Below are positions 1 to 5,811 of a stretch of DNA of 9,274 nt, in pieces. The notes under the pieces are model-generated. The model did no database searches. It was given only the letters and a program-made list of their open reading frames with translations, and had not been told where the DNA came from. The stretch lies in the NCBI GenBank assembly GCA_905204635.1, contig CAJLAN010000052.1:1-9274 (forward strand), read 5' to 3'. Position 1 is the first letter of the stretch. Each line of letters starts with the position of its first letter. A program made the position numbers and the translations under genes. The DNA comes from an uncultured Collinsella sp. (GTDB taxonomy: Bacteria > Actinomycetota > Coriobacteriia > Coriobacteriales > Coriobacteriaceae).

Positions 1-1396
1 CGACCATCACGTCGGCCGCGGGTTCGGTTTCCGGCTTCTCGGAGCCCTCCGTATCGACCTCTGCGAGAACATCGTCCTCGCGCTCCTCATCGATCAAAAG
101 CGCTTCGCGCGTTTGCGCGGCGGCGCTCCGAATGTGTCCCAGCTGGCTCAGATCGATATCGATCTTTATGGGCTGGTGTGCGGCATCCCACGAAAGCCAT
201 GCCACGATCTCGTCATCGATGATCTTGGCCAGATATTTGGGGACCTTCTCCTCCTTCAGGGGATGGGTGGGGTCTAGGGCCAGGCGCAGGCGTTGGTCGC
301 AGGCGCGCATCATCTCACCGAGCTTGCTACTTTTTTGTCTGCTGCCATGGATGCGCATGCATTCCCAAAAGCCATTTTGGCAGCGGTAGATGTGAATGGG
401 GTCCAGATGATATTCGCAGTCCTCGTGGCGCTCGGGCGCAAAGAACACGGCCGAGGCAAACATGGTGTAGGGCATGGCCGTCTCCTCCCCAAACAAGCTC
501 GCTACGATGCCGGTCTTTCGGTGCGTGTCATAGTAGCGCGCCATACGGACATACACGGCGCATGCCACGTGGCGCAGGTCGCGATGGTGGCAGCGATCGA
601 GTCTTGAGTTATTGAGGTTATACGTGGAGAGGGCGTTGATAGCGGCCATGAGTCGCTCCTCGCCCGCCTCGTCGGGCGGAAGGGGGAGTGTGGGCTCGGA
701 GGTCTTGCGACGCGCAGGCGCCAGGTCTGACGAGGCTGGCACGAACGCAAGGTCTCGCGCTGCGCGCCGCAGCTCGATAAGGGCGTTATCGAACATGACG
801 GTTTTAGAGTCGCGAAGCAGCTTGGGGTCGAGCCCATGGAATACGGCGTAATCCTGCAACCACACGCGTGCAAACCGATCGATGCCGGGCTCGAAGGCGC
901 GATAGGCATCCCAAAAGGCCTTGATTTTATTAAAACCATCGAGTGGGTCATCTACGCCAATGCCGCAGATCAGCTCATAGAGATATAGGAATGCAAAGGA
1001 CGTAGACGTTTCCTCGACGGTTCCGCGGCGCACTTGGGCGCGCCAAGTAAAATAGCCGCGTAGTTGCCGATCGCTCATGGCGTTGTAGGTGGGAAAGTAC
1101 GACTTGAATGTGCCGTTGTAGGGGCAGTCGTCCTCAAAGTCGGCCATCAGCAGGCCTTGGCGGTAGAAAAGCTCGGCTTCCGAAAGCCAACGTCCCGCGC
1201 CGCCCCTTGGGGCATCCTGCCAGCGCGATATCTCGCGCATCTTGCGGTACTGGTCGGGAAGGAAATTCTGCATCTGACGACCGGTTTTGAGAATCGGCTC
1301 GTCAGCATAGACTTCGTTTGAGAAGCGGGCGGACTGATGGGTCCGGGCCTCGGCCATAATGCGCTCGATGAGCATCTTGACGTCCTGGTCGGCCAC
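1..1396 (-). CDS. TerB N-terminal domain protein, C-terminus beyond window
   Basis: An uninterrupted frame runs from a GTG at 1396 to the left edge, giving 465 visible codons and no stop, so the 3' end is missing. The start is well placed: a purine-rich GGAGAGGAG lies just upstream, and an in-frame TAG at about 18 nt upstream excludes a longer form. Residues about 68-200 look like the TerB_N domain: W70-L-S-E-A-E, then the G-Y-F-T-W-R-A-Q-V-R-R-G block at 114-125 and the S-F-A-F-L-Y-L-Y-E-L-I block at 133-143. Residues about 310-435 match the usual continuation: DPIHIYR, KLGEMMRACDQRLR, and a final IRSAAAQTREALL. From about 436 the chain becomes an acidic, proline-containing linker, and a TerB_C domain would be expected beyond the edge. 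Such proteins are linked to Ter-type stress or phage-response systems by comparative genomics; their biochemical role is unknown. There is no signal peptide or membrane segment, so it is probably cytoplasmic. No other ter genes are visible. The family call is from memory of motifs. Confidence 0.82.
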   Translation of the reverse strand, partial: MADQDVKMLIERIMAEARTHQSARFSNEVYADEPILKTGRQMQNFLPDQYRKMREISRWQDAPRGGAGRWLSEAELFYRQGLLMADFEDDCPYNGTFKSYFPTYNAMSDRQLRGYFTWRAQVRRGTVEETSTSFAFLYLYELICGIGVDDPLDGFNKIKAFWDAYRAFEPGIDRFARVWLQDYAVFHGLDPKLLRDSKTVMFDNALIELRRAARDLAFVPASSDLAPARRKTSEPTLPLPPDEAGEERLMAAINALSTYNLNNSRLDRCHHRDLRHVACAVYVRMARYYDTHRKTGIVASLFGEETAMPYTMFASAVFFAPERHEDCEYHLDPIHIYRCQNGFWECMRIHGSRQKSSKLGEMMRACDQRLRLALDPTHPLKEEKVPKYLAKIIDDEIVAWLSWDAAHQPIKIDIDLSQLGHIRSAAAQTREALLIDEEREDDVLAEVDTEGSEKPETEPAADVMV

Positions 1397-1434
1397 CGCC
1401 CTCTCCTCTCCCTATATGGTGTCGGTGACCTCAT

Positions 1435-1440
1435 ATCATA
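1435..1440 (-). promoter_or_regulatory. Candidate extended -10 promoter for the TerB_N gene
   Basis: On the minus strand the sequence reads TGTTATGAT, an extended -10 element (TG-n-TATGAT) ending 38 bases before the GTG at 1396. A weak -35 (CGAACA, three of six consensus matches) sits 17 bases further upstream at 1458-1463. The predicted start point near 1428 would give a leader of about 32 nt carrying the purine-rich ribosome site. This would allow the TerB_N gene to be expressed separately from the DUF554 gene upstream of it. It is a sequence match only. Confidence 0.35.
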
Positions 1441-1485
1441 ACACAGCATCAAACAGGTGTTCGAGATACCGCTATGTAGATAGAT

Positions 1486-2202
1486 TTAGAACAAGAGGGC
1501 GTAGATGACCGCCACGACGACGGAGGGGAGCATATTGGCCGTGCGGAAGGTCTGAGGTCGAATAAGGTTAACGCCAACACAGAAGATGAGCATGGAGCCC
1601 ACAAGCGAAAGGCTGTCGAGGGCTGCGGTGGTCATGATGGGGGAGAGTGTGCCGGCAAAAAGCGTGATCGTGCCCTGGAATACGGCAACGGGCAGGGCCG
1701 AGAAGATGCAGCCGCGGCCAAGCGAGGCCGTCATGGTGCAGACGATGATGCAGTCCAGCGCGCCCTTCAGGGCAAGCGTGGACCAGTCGCCGAGCAGACC
1801 GTCCTGAATCGATCCTACGATGGCCATGGCGCCGATACACACGGTGAGCGATGTCGAGACAAAGGCATTGGTGAACTCGTTGTCGCCTTCGCTGCCGGTT
1901 TTGCGCTTGAGCCATTCGCCGAGGTTCTCGATGGCGGCCTCCAGGTTGATGGCCTCGCCGATGAGCGAACCGAGGGCAAATGAGACGATAAGCATGGTGG
2001 TGCCGGTGGTCGCCAACGCCTCTCCATCGATAATGAGCATCTTTTGCATGGTGCCGCCCAGGCCGATAAACAGAACGCATAACCCCGACGCCTTCATGAG
2101 CGTGTCTTGGATGCGGGGCGTAATGAAGCGCCCACCCATGAGGCCCAGCAGACCGCCCGCGATCAAAAGCGCGACGTTGATGATCGTTCCTAAACCCGGC
2201 AT
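1486..2202 (-). CDS. DUF554 family integral membrane protein
   Basis: This encodes 238 residues with about seven hydrophobic segments separated by short loops. The pattern is that of DUF554 (YdfK/YqgA-like): an N-terminal GTIINVALLIAGGLLGLMGG, then a G-L-C-V-L-F-I-G-L-G-G helix, a cytoplasmic-looking charged loop (EWLKRKTGSEGDNE), and a C-terminal hydrophobic hairpin ending in ALLF. The usual family length is about 230 aa, so the protein is complete. I chose the ATG at 2202 because AGGAGG lies 5 nt upstream. An in-frame ATG at 2226 would place that ribosome site inside the gene, so the longer form is unlikely. The molecular function of the family is unknown; a transport role is sometimes suggested without proof. 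It lies 89 nt from both the secreted-protein gene upstream and the TerB_N gene downstream. No strong promoter or terminator is evident in either gap. Confidence 0.9.
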   Translation of the reverse strand: MPGLGTIINVALLIAGGLLGLMGGRFITPRIQDTLMKASGLCVLFIGLGGTMQKMLIIDGEALATTGTTMLIVSFALGSLIGEAINLEAAIENLGEWLKRKTGSEGDNEFTNAFVSTSLTVCIGAMAIVGSIQDGLLGDWSTLALKGALDCIIVCTMTASLGRGCIFSALPVAVFQGTITLFAGTLSPIMTTAALDSLSLVGSMLIFCVGVNLIRPQTFRTANMLPSVVVAVIYALLF

Positions 2203-2291
2203 GAACCCTCCTGTAATTGATGCCAACGCGGCAATCGTAGCAGAACGGGGAGGGGAGCGCTCAGTATCCGAGCCAAGCGGCGGTTAGCGGT

Positions 2292-3692
2292 CTAGGATAG
2301 GACGGGGCTAAAGTCGAAGCGCAGCGTCATGAGGTGCTGCGGGGATTCGATGGCTGCGGCAATGATGTCGGCATCTCGTGCACGATCGAACCCTTCAAGT
2401 TCCATTTGATAGGGGAAGTCTTCTTGGATACCGATGCGACGAGGAACCAAAAGCTTGGTTCCGTCGAATTCTTCGGTTCGCGTTCCGTCTGCTGCAACGG
2501 AATAAAGGTGCAACTTGGCGGTCGTTGTGGCATCAAGTGCCGAGATAGCTTGGATGTCGTTCGATGCGCTCCTTGCTCCCACTGCTGTAAGTGCCGTAGG
2601 CGCGACGACTTCACCCGAAGGCAAAAAGACGAGCTCGACGGTATTGGGGAATGCGATGAGGATATTTTTGCGGCGGGGCGCATTGGCAGCGACTGGCTCA
2701 ATGCTTGCGGCATCGACGGTTTCCGTGTGGTCGAGCGCGACCATCATGCAACAGTTGCCTTCGTCGACATCTGGGGGAGCGGCAAATTCCAGGCCGTCTT
2801 TCGGTTGGGGATTGCCTGGTTCGGTGGCGGTGCCGCCTGGCTTCTCGAGAGGGGCCGCAGCGTTGCCTTCTGATGATGCATCGTCTGCATCGTCAACATG
2901 CACCGGTGCGTCTGCGATCTCGTCTTTGGGGGATTTGTCATTATCGCTCGATATAGGAGCAGCAATCCCGACGGACCCCACTCCGTGCCATGTCATTTGG
3001 AGCAGCGCCGGATCGGCGAGAATGCGCCGCACGCCCGGCTCCTGGGTATCGATATTGATGGGGGCGGGTTCTGATCCGCGCGTGAGGTTAAGCGAGCCCT
3101 TCTGTCTGGTGCTTTGAGCTTCTTGGTCGTCCGCGTCGCCAGCGTAGAACAGCAAAGGCGCATCTCCCGTTGCGATGGCTTCGGTGTTCGCCTTGGTCAG
3201 TCGCAGCGATGCCGTAAAGGAGATGATGGGCTGCGCGCCATCGACATTCAAGGGAACGCAGCCCAGGCATACACCCCCTCCTTCTTCATAGGCCGCGCTG
3301 TCGAAGACGACCTTCGCCCCGTTTGCCGAGTCATCGACCGAGTCAATATCGATGCGCAGCTCTAGGTCGCATGGGTCGCCATCGGCGTCGACTGCAGCCG
3401 ATTTCCATGTGCAGATGGCATAACCTGTCTGGGGGCCGTTCTCCTTGTCCGGTCGCTTGATATCCACGACTATCGAGCCGACCGTATTGCGGCGAAGGCA
3501 TCCCGAGGTTCGGATCGTGGCGTGCGCGAGCGAAAAACGTTGGCAGGCGACGATACCCGACGAATTCGCCACGGGGTTCAGAGCTTGCGGTAAGGAGTTT
3601 GCCGTGGCGGGCGTCGCCCAAGCGGCGAGAGGCGTACCGCTTACCAGTGCGCTGCAGAGCGCGGCGACGGGCAAAAGGTTTTTGGGTGCCAT
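2292..3692 (-). CDS. Secreted protein of unknown function, 466 aa
   Basis: I do not recognise a named family. The first 31 residues look like a Sec signal peptide: basic K4, a hydrophobic LLPVAALCSALV core, and an A-W-A cleavage site near residue 26. Residues about 40-245 form a first region rich in beta-type sequence with six cysteines (C50, C65, C94, C108, C142, C145). Residues about 248-312 are an acidic, proline- and alanine-rich linker. A second folded-looking region at about 313-466 starts with a vicinal C314-C315 pair. The eight cysteines of the mature chain are an even number, compatible with disulphides outside the cell. There is no membrane segment or sortase tail at the C-terminus, so it is probably released or held through partners. 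The start has AGGAGA six bases upstream of the ATG. It is the last gene of the minus-strand surface cluster, 39 nt after the mini surface protein, which suggests a shared transcript. It could be a surface adhesin or a binding protein, but nothing seen here proves this. Confidence 0.8.
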   Translation of the reverse strand: MAPKNLLPVAALCSALVSGTPLAAWATPATANSLPQALNPVANSSGIVACQRFSLAHATIRTSGCLRRNTVGSIVVDIKRPDKENGPQTGYAICTWKSAAVDADGDPCDLELRIDIDSVDDSANGAKVVFDSAAYEEGGGVCLGCVPLNVDGAQPIISFTASLRLTKANTEAIATGDAPLLFYAGDADDQEAQSTRQKGSLNLTRGSEPAPINIDTQEPGVRRILADPALLQMTWHGVGSVGIAAPISSDNDKSPKDEIADAPVHVDDADDASSEGNAAAPLEKPGGTATEPGNPQPKDGLEFAAPPDVDEGNCCMMVALDHTETVDAASIEPVAANAPRRKNILIAFPNTVELVFLPSGEVVAPTALTAVGARSASNDIQAISALDATTTAKLHLYSVAADGTRTEEFDGTKLLVPRRIGIQEDFPYQMELEGFDRARDADIIAAAIESPQHLMTLRFDFSPVLS

Positions 3693-3731
3693 GGTTCTCC
3701 TATCTATTTCGCGTACTCCGGTTATGCTTGG

Positions 3732-3992
3732 CTATTGGTTGCGTTTGATGTGCAGGCCAAGGCACGTCAGTCCTGCTCCCACCGTGGCGGCGCCTGTCGC
3801 AATGAGTTGCCGGGTGTCGCTCGTCTGAGCGAGCGGCTCGTGACGGCCGCCGCGATTAAGGCCCGAAAGGTCGACGGTCACTTCTGTGGCCGCCTGCGCT
3901 TGCTCTTGTTGAGCAAAGGCCATGGCAGGCGCGGACGCCAAGATGCCGACGATGGCGGCCAGTGCGATCGCCTTAGGACGTGGCGTGCGCAC
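3732..3992 (-). CDS. Mini surface protein with LAQTS sortase-like tail
   Basis: This is an 86-aa protein in three parts. A signal peptide (residues 1-27) has R/K-rich MRTPRPK, a hydrophobic core and A-M-A-F-A before Q28. A polar stretch of about 26-30 residues follows. The C-terminal sorting-like signal has L54-A-Q-T-S-D59, a hydrophobic segment at about 63-82, and a basic HIKRNQ tail. The layout matches sortase substrates, with LAQTS in place of LPxTG or LAxTG, where the G is normally strict. If cut after T57, only about 30 residues would be displayed. The chosen GTG at 3992 overlaps the end of the upstream gene by 20 bp, suggesting translational coupling; no strong ribosome site is visible. 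Another GTG at 4058 would add 22 residues ahead of the signal peptide, which is less natural. No sortase gene is in the window. It could alternatively be a small membrane-anchored peptide. The function is unknown. Confidence 0.65.
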   Translation of the reverse strand: MRTPRPKAIALAAIVGILASAPAMAFAQQEQAQAATEVTVDLSGLNRGGRHEPLAQTSDTRQLIATGAATVGAGLTCLGLHIKRNQ

Positions 3993-4575
3993 CGGGCTCG
4001 ACCGTCCAGGTGATGCTTGCCACTTGATCTCCCGTACCGCCGGCGTGGTAGATGTCACGCGTGACGCGGGCGACGTGGCCGCTCACATTGAGCTTGATTT
4101 TGTCCGTTCCGTCGGCAATGCCCTTGTACTTCATGTCGAAGCTTACGTCTTTGGAAAGATCGAGGCCCGTAGTCTGAGTCGCCGAGCTGGCGTCCTTTTC
4201 TGCCTTATCGGGGCCAACCTTAAAATCGATGGAGTTCTGGGCCGAGCCCGTCTTTGCGTCTGCAACGATTGTCCAGTCGTTCTTGGCCGTGACCTTCATG
4301 TTAGTGACGTGGATACCATATGCCGAGAGGTTGTCGATGGTAATCGTCTTGTCGGAGGGTCCTACAAGCGTTCCGTCGGCTTGGGCGGCAAAGGGGATGA
4401 CCGTTGGCGCCTTAAACGAAACATTGCTAATGTCGGCCTTCACCGTCACATCGGTGGTTCCAACGCGCACCTCTGCGATGGCCGCCGTTGGCGCGGCGCC
4501 CATCGCAAGTGCGAGCGTAAGCCCTGCGCCCACGGCGAGTGCCCTGGCTCCGCTCAGGTTCATGGGTGTGTTCAT
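3973..4575 (-). CDS. Secreted beta-rich protein, 200 aa, unknown function
   Basis: The protein opens with a signal peptide: R11 in a weakly basic start, a hydrophobic ALAVGAGLTLALAMGAA core, and A-I-A cleavage near residue 34. The mature chain of about 166 residues has no cysteine. It alternates short hydrophobic strands with polar turns (TDVTVKADI, KAPTVIPFAAQADGTLVGPS, ITIDNLSAYGIHVTNMKV, W101-T-I-V), as expected of an extracellular beta-sandwich. The P-T-V-I-P-F and D-N-L-S-A-Y-G-I-H-V-T-N blocks resemble, from memory, secreted structural proteins seen in Firmicutes and Coriobacteriia clusters; I cannot name a family. The ATG at 4575 has AAAGGA seven bases upstream. A second ATG at residue 5 is possible but has no better site. 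The stop overlaps the next gene's start by 20 bp, and the membrane protein gene upstream ends 87 nt away, with two hairpins in that gap. A structural or fibre-subunit role is possible but speculative. Confidence 0.8.
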   Translation of the reverse strand: MNTPMNLSGARALAVGAGLTLALAMGAAPTAAIAEVRVGTTDVTVKADISNVSFKAPTVIPFAAQADGTLVGPSDKTITIDNLSAYGIHVTNMKVTAKNDWTIVADAKTGSAQNSIDFKVGPDKAEKDASSATQTTGLDLSKDVSFDMKYKGIADGTDKIKLNVSGHVARVTRDIYHAGGTGDQVASITWTVEPGAHATS

Positions 4576-4594
4576 AATCGATCCTTTCTGCTCG

Positions 4595-4613
4595 TCACGG
4601 ACTGTTTCCGTGA
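4595..4613 (-). repeat. Perfect 7-bp inverted repeat in the leader of the 200-aa gene
   Basis: TCACGGA and TCCGTGA flank a five-base loop, giving a perfect stem 20 bases upstream of the ATG at 4575. On the transcribed strand it is not followed by a run of T, so it does not look like a terminator. It sits next to the ribosome site and could be an RNA stem affecting stability or processing between the two genes, or a protein-binding palindrome. Confidence 0.5.
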
Positions 4614-4626
4614 TGGTTGGACGAAT

Positions 4627-4645
4627 GGGGACAGGGTACTGCCCC
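4627..4645. repeat. GC-rich hairpin, possible REP-like extragenic element
   Basis: The sequence GGGGACAGGGTACTGCCCC folds as GGGG/CCCC plus CAG/CTG, with one bulged A and a GGTA loop. It lies in the 87-bp gap between two minus-strand genes. Short GGGGACAG...CTGTCCCC palindromes recur as extragenic REP-like elements in several bacterial lineages, which is why it is listed. Only one copy occurs here, so its repeat nature is inferred. No T-run follows on the transcribed strand, which argues against a standard terminator. Confidence 0.35.
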
Positions 4646-4662
4646 TGCGAGCGCGTCGGCCA

Positions 4663-5172
4663 CTAGCCTTCTGCCTGGGCCACCCGCACTTTGACGCGCG
4701 TCGGATTGCCGTGGGTGTCGTAGGTCTTGGCATCGAGTGCCTGAATCTCGATATATGCCTCGCCTTCTTGGATATCGCCGGCGGGGCAGGTCTCAACCGT
4801 CTTGCCGGCTTCGACCACACCGGACTCATAGATGGTCTCGTCGTTTTGAATCACGCGGAAGCGCTGGGGAAACTTGTTGTCTTGGACGTTTTGCACGTTG
4901 ACGCGCAACTTGCCGCCTTCCTGCAGCTGTGCGACCGGCGCGACCGAGATCGTCATCATGTTGTCGCGGACGATGGCGTCGAGCTCATCCTGGATTTCTT
5001 GGCGCGATTTACCCTCTGCCGTCGTGACTGAGGCGCCTGCTTCGGGCACGGGCTGCGACTGCCAGGCGTATAGCCCTACGGCGATGAGGGCGCAGACGAT
5101 AGCCAGGCAGACAACGACGAGCTTCTTGCGACGCCCCAGTCCTGCAAGGCGGGGCGGCTTCTTTGCACTCAT
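4663..5172 (-). CDS. Single-pass membrane-anchored extracellular protein, 169 aa
   Basis: The N-terminus is strongly basic (KKPPRLAGLGRRKK, residues 4-17). One hydrophobic segment follows (about 18-37, VVVCLAIVCALIAVGLYAW), and then a polar domain of about 130 residues, the arrangement of a signal-anchor protein with its bulk outside the cell. The outer part starts with a helical stretch (RQEIQDELDAIVRDNM, about 57-72) and continues as beta-type sequence (TISVAPVAQL, RVNVQNV, RFRVIQND, IYESGVV, VKVRVAQ). The N-M-M-T-I-S-V-A-P-V and I-Y-E-S-G-V-V-E-A-G-K blocks resemble, from memory, small secreted or anchored proteins of Gram-positives that accompany beta-rich secreted partners; no named family is claimed. 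I chose the ATG at 5172 because it overlaps the stop of the 98-aa gene as ATGA and has AAGGA upstream. The frame stays open far upstream only because it reads through the neighbouring gene in another frame. It probably assists or anchors the 200-aa secreted protein encoded next. Confidence 0.8.
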   Translation of the reverse strand: MSAKKPPRLAGLGRRKKLVVVCLAIVCALIAVGLYAWQSQPVPEAGASVTTAEGKSRQEIQDELDAIVRDNMMTISVAPVAQLQEGGKLRVNVQNVQDNKFPQRFRVIQNDETIYESGVVEAGKTVETCPAGDIQEGEAYIEIQALDAKTYDTHGNPTRVKVRVAQAEG

Positions 5173-5465
5173 GCGGCGTCCTTGGTGGTGTAGACGCGTG
5201 CGAACGTGGACGGGTCCGCTCCAAAGAGCATGTGAAGCATCAGGCGGCGCGAGTAGATGAGCTCGTCGAAGTCGTGAGGGAGCTCGATGTTGTGGATACG
5301 CGCGATGTGGTGGGCGAGCGCCGAGAACGACTCGGGGTCGCAGATAACATCGGTGGTGACGTGGTAGACCGCCGTATCGGGGAACGCCTCTTCGTCGAAA
5401 GGCAGGAGATAGGGATCGTCGTCGACCTCGATGGCGACGCCGTACTGGGGCCAGTAATATGCCAT
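5169..5465 (-). CDS. Small protein, 98 aa, possible nuclease-fold remnant
   Basis: This is a short acidic protein with no signal peptide or membrane segment, and the first gene of the minus-strand cluster. The ATG at 5465 has GGGAGG six bases upstream, so it is likely to be translated. Residues 3-16 (YYWPQYGVAIEVDD) and 31-57 (T-A-V-Y-H-V-T-T-D-V-I-C-D-P followed by an amphipathic helix) faintly resemble the core strand and following strand-helix of DUF559/Vsr-like endonuclease-fold proteins. There the motif is typically EVDG, followed by a strand with R-V-T and a D-P-E helix. The usual N-terminal part and further catalytic residues are absent, so activity is doubtful. It could instead be an unrelated small regulator. 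It overlaps the membrane protein gene by four bases (ATGA), tying it to the surface cluster. Family assignment is weak. Confidence 0.65.
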   Translation of the reverse strand: MAYYWPQYGVAIEVDDDPYLLPFDEEAFPDTAVYHVTTDVICDPESFSALAHHIARIHNIELPHDFDELIYSRRLMLHMLFGADPSTFARVYTTKDAA

Positions 5466-5486
5466 GGGAACCTCCCTGCTTCTGGG

Positions 5487-5510
5487 GCCAAAACTTCCAT
5501 TGGTTTTGGC
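5487..5510. repeat. 8-bp inverted repeat upstream of the 98-aa gene
   Basis: GCCAAAAC and GTTTTGGC form a perfect 8-bp stem around an 8-base loop, about 10 bases upstream of the ribosome site of the 98-aa gene at 5465. In the leader RNA it could form a hairpin affecting translation; as DNA it could be a dyad operator. No downstream T-run supports a terminator. Confidence 0.45.
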
Positions 5511-5539
5511 TGTCGATGCCGACCGTATCAGTCACTACT

Positions 5540-5575
5540 TGACCAATTTCTGACCAAATGCTTGACGGATTGACA
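5540..5575. promoter_or_regulatory. Phased TGACCAA / TTGAC repeats, candidate operator
   Basis: TGACCAA occurs at 5540-5546 and again at 5551-5557, exactly 11 bp apart (one helical turn). TTGAC follows at 5562-5566 and TTGACA at 5570-5575. Same-face direct repeats in a divergent promoter region are typical of activator or repressor binding sites, and the last TTGACA could also act as a -35 box. No regulator gene is visible in the window, so the binding protein is unknown. Confidence 0.35.
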
Positions 5576-5811
5576 TCTCTGCAGGTAAAAGATGGCAAAA
5601 ATAACTTCAACTTTTTTCGAGCGACAATTGCGTGGTCGCTGGCGGTAAAGCGACATGTGTCAAAAGCATCGTCTGCCGAGGAAACCTTGCCGCTCGCCGA
5701 ATTGCACGAACGTAAAAATCGCCAATTATGGAGACGGTCTCGAACACGTCGACGAAACGATGCGGTAACATCTCCCTGCAAATACTGTAGTTAGCTAAAG
5801 GGGGAGTTCGC

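Larger units (their letters stand above)
5466..5811. promoter_or_regulatory. Divergent intergenic region, 346 bp
   Basis: This gap separates the start of the minus-strand cluster from the plus-strand oxidase-etf operon, so it should carry promoters for both. I see no convincing gene. It is more AT-rich than the flanks, notably around 5580-5625. No clear consensus -35/-10 pair stands out. A TTGACA at 5570-5575 and a TACTGT at 5783-5788 are the best isolated hexamers on the plus strand, but neither has a good partner. It contains phased TGACCAA repeats and an 8-bp inverted repeat, listed separately, and small palindromes GAGACGGTCTC (5731-5741) and CGTCGACG (5747-5754). Confidence 0.5.

Noticed and set aside
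502..951. A 149-codon minus-strand frame within the TerB_N gene region
   Set aside because: It is in a different frame from the continuous TerB_N reading, which carries the domain motifs through the whole interval.
2234..2239. TACGAT as a -10 box for the DUF554 gene
   Set aside because: No acceptable -35 lies 16-18 bases upstream (GAGCGC at the best spacing), so the match is probably chance.
2255..2265. GAGCGCTC palindrome downstream of the 466-aa gene as a terminator
   Set aside because: The palindrome has no loop and no T-run follows on the transcribed strand.
3922..5031. A 369-codon plus-strand frame across the surface cluster
   Set aside because: It is antisense to three genes with signal peptides or membrane anchors and good ribosome sites. 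Its own translation shows no coherent domain or start signal.
5173..5781. N-terminal extension of the 169-aa membrane protein up to 5781
   Set aside because: The extra residues read through the 98-aa gene in another frame and through the intergenic region, and are arginine-rich and low in structure. The ATG at 5172 with ATGA overlap precedes a clear signal-anchor.
5558..5794. A 78-codon plus-strand frame in the divergent intergenic region
   Set aside because: There is no convincing ribosome site, the tail is arginine-rich and random-looking, and no motif is present. The interval is better explained as regulatory DNA.
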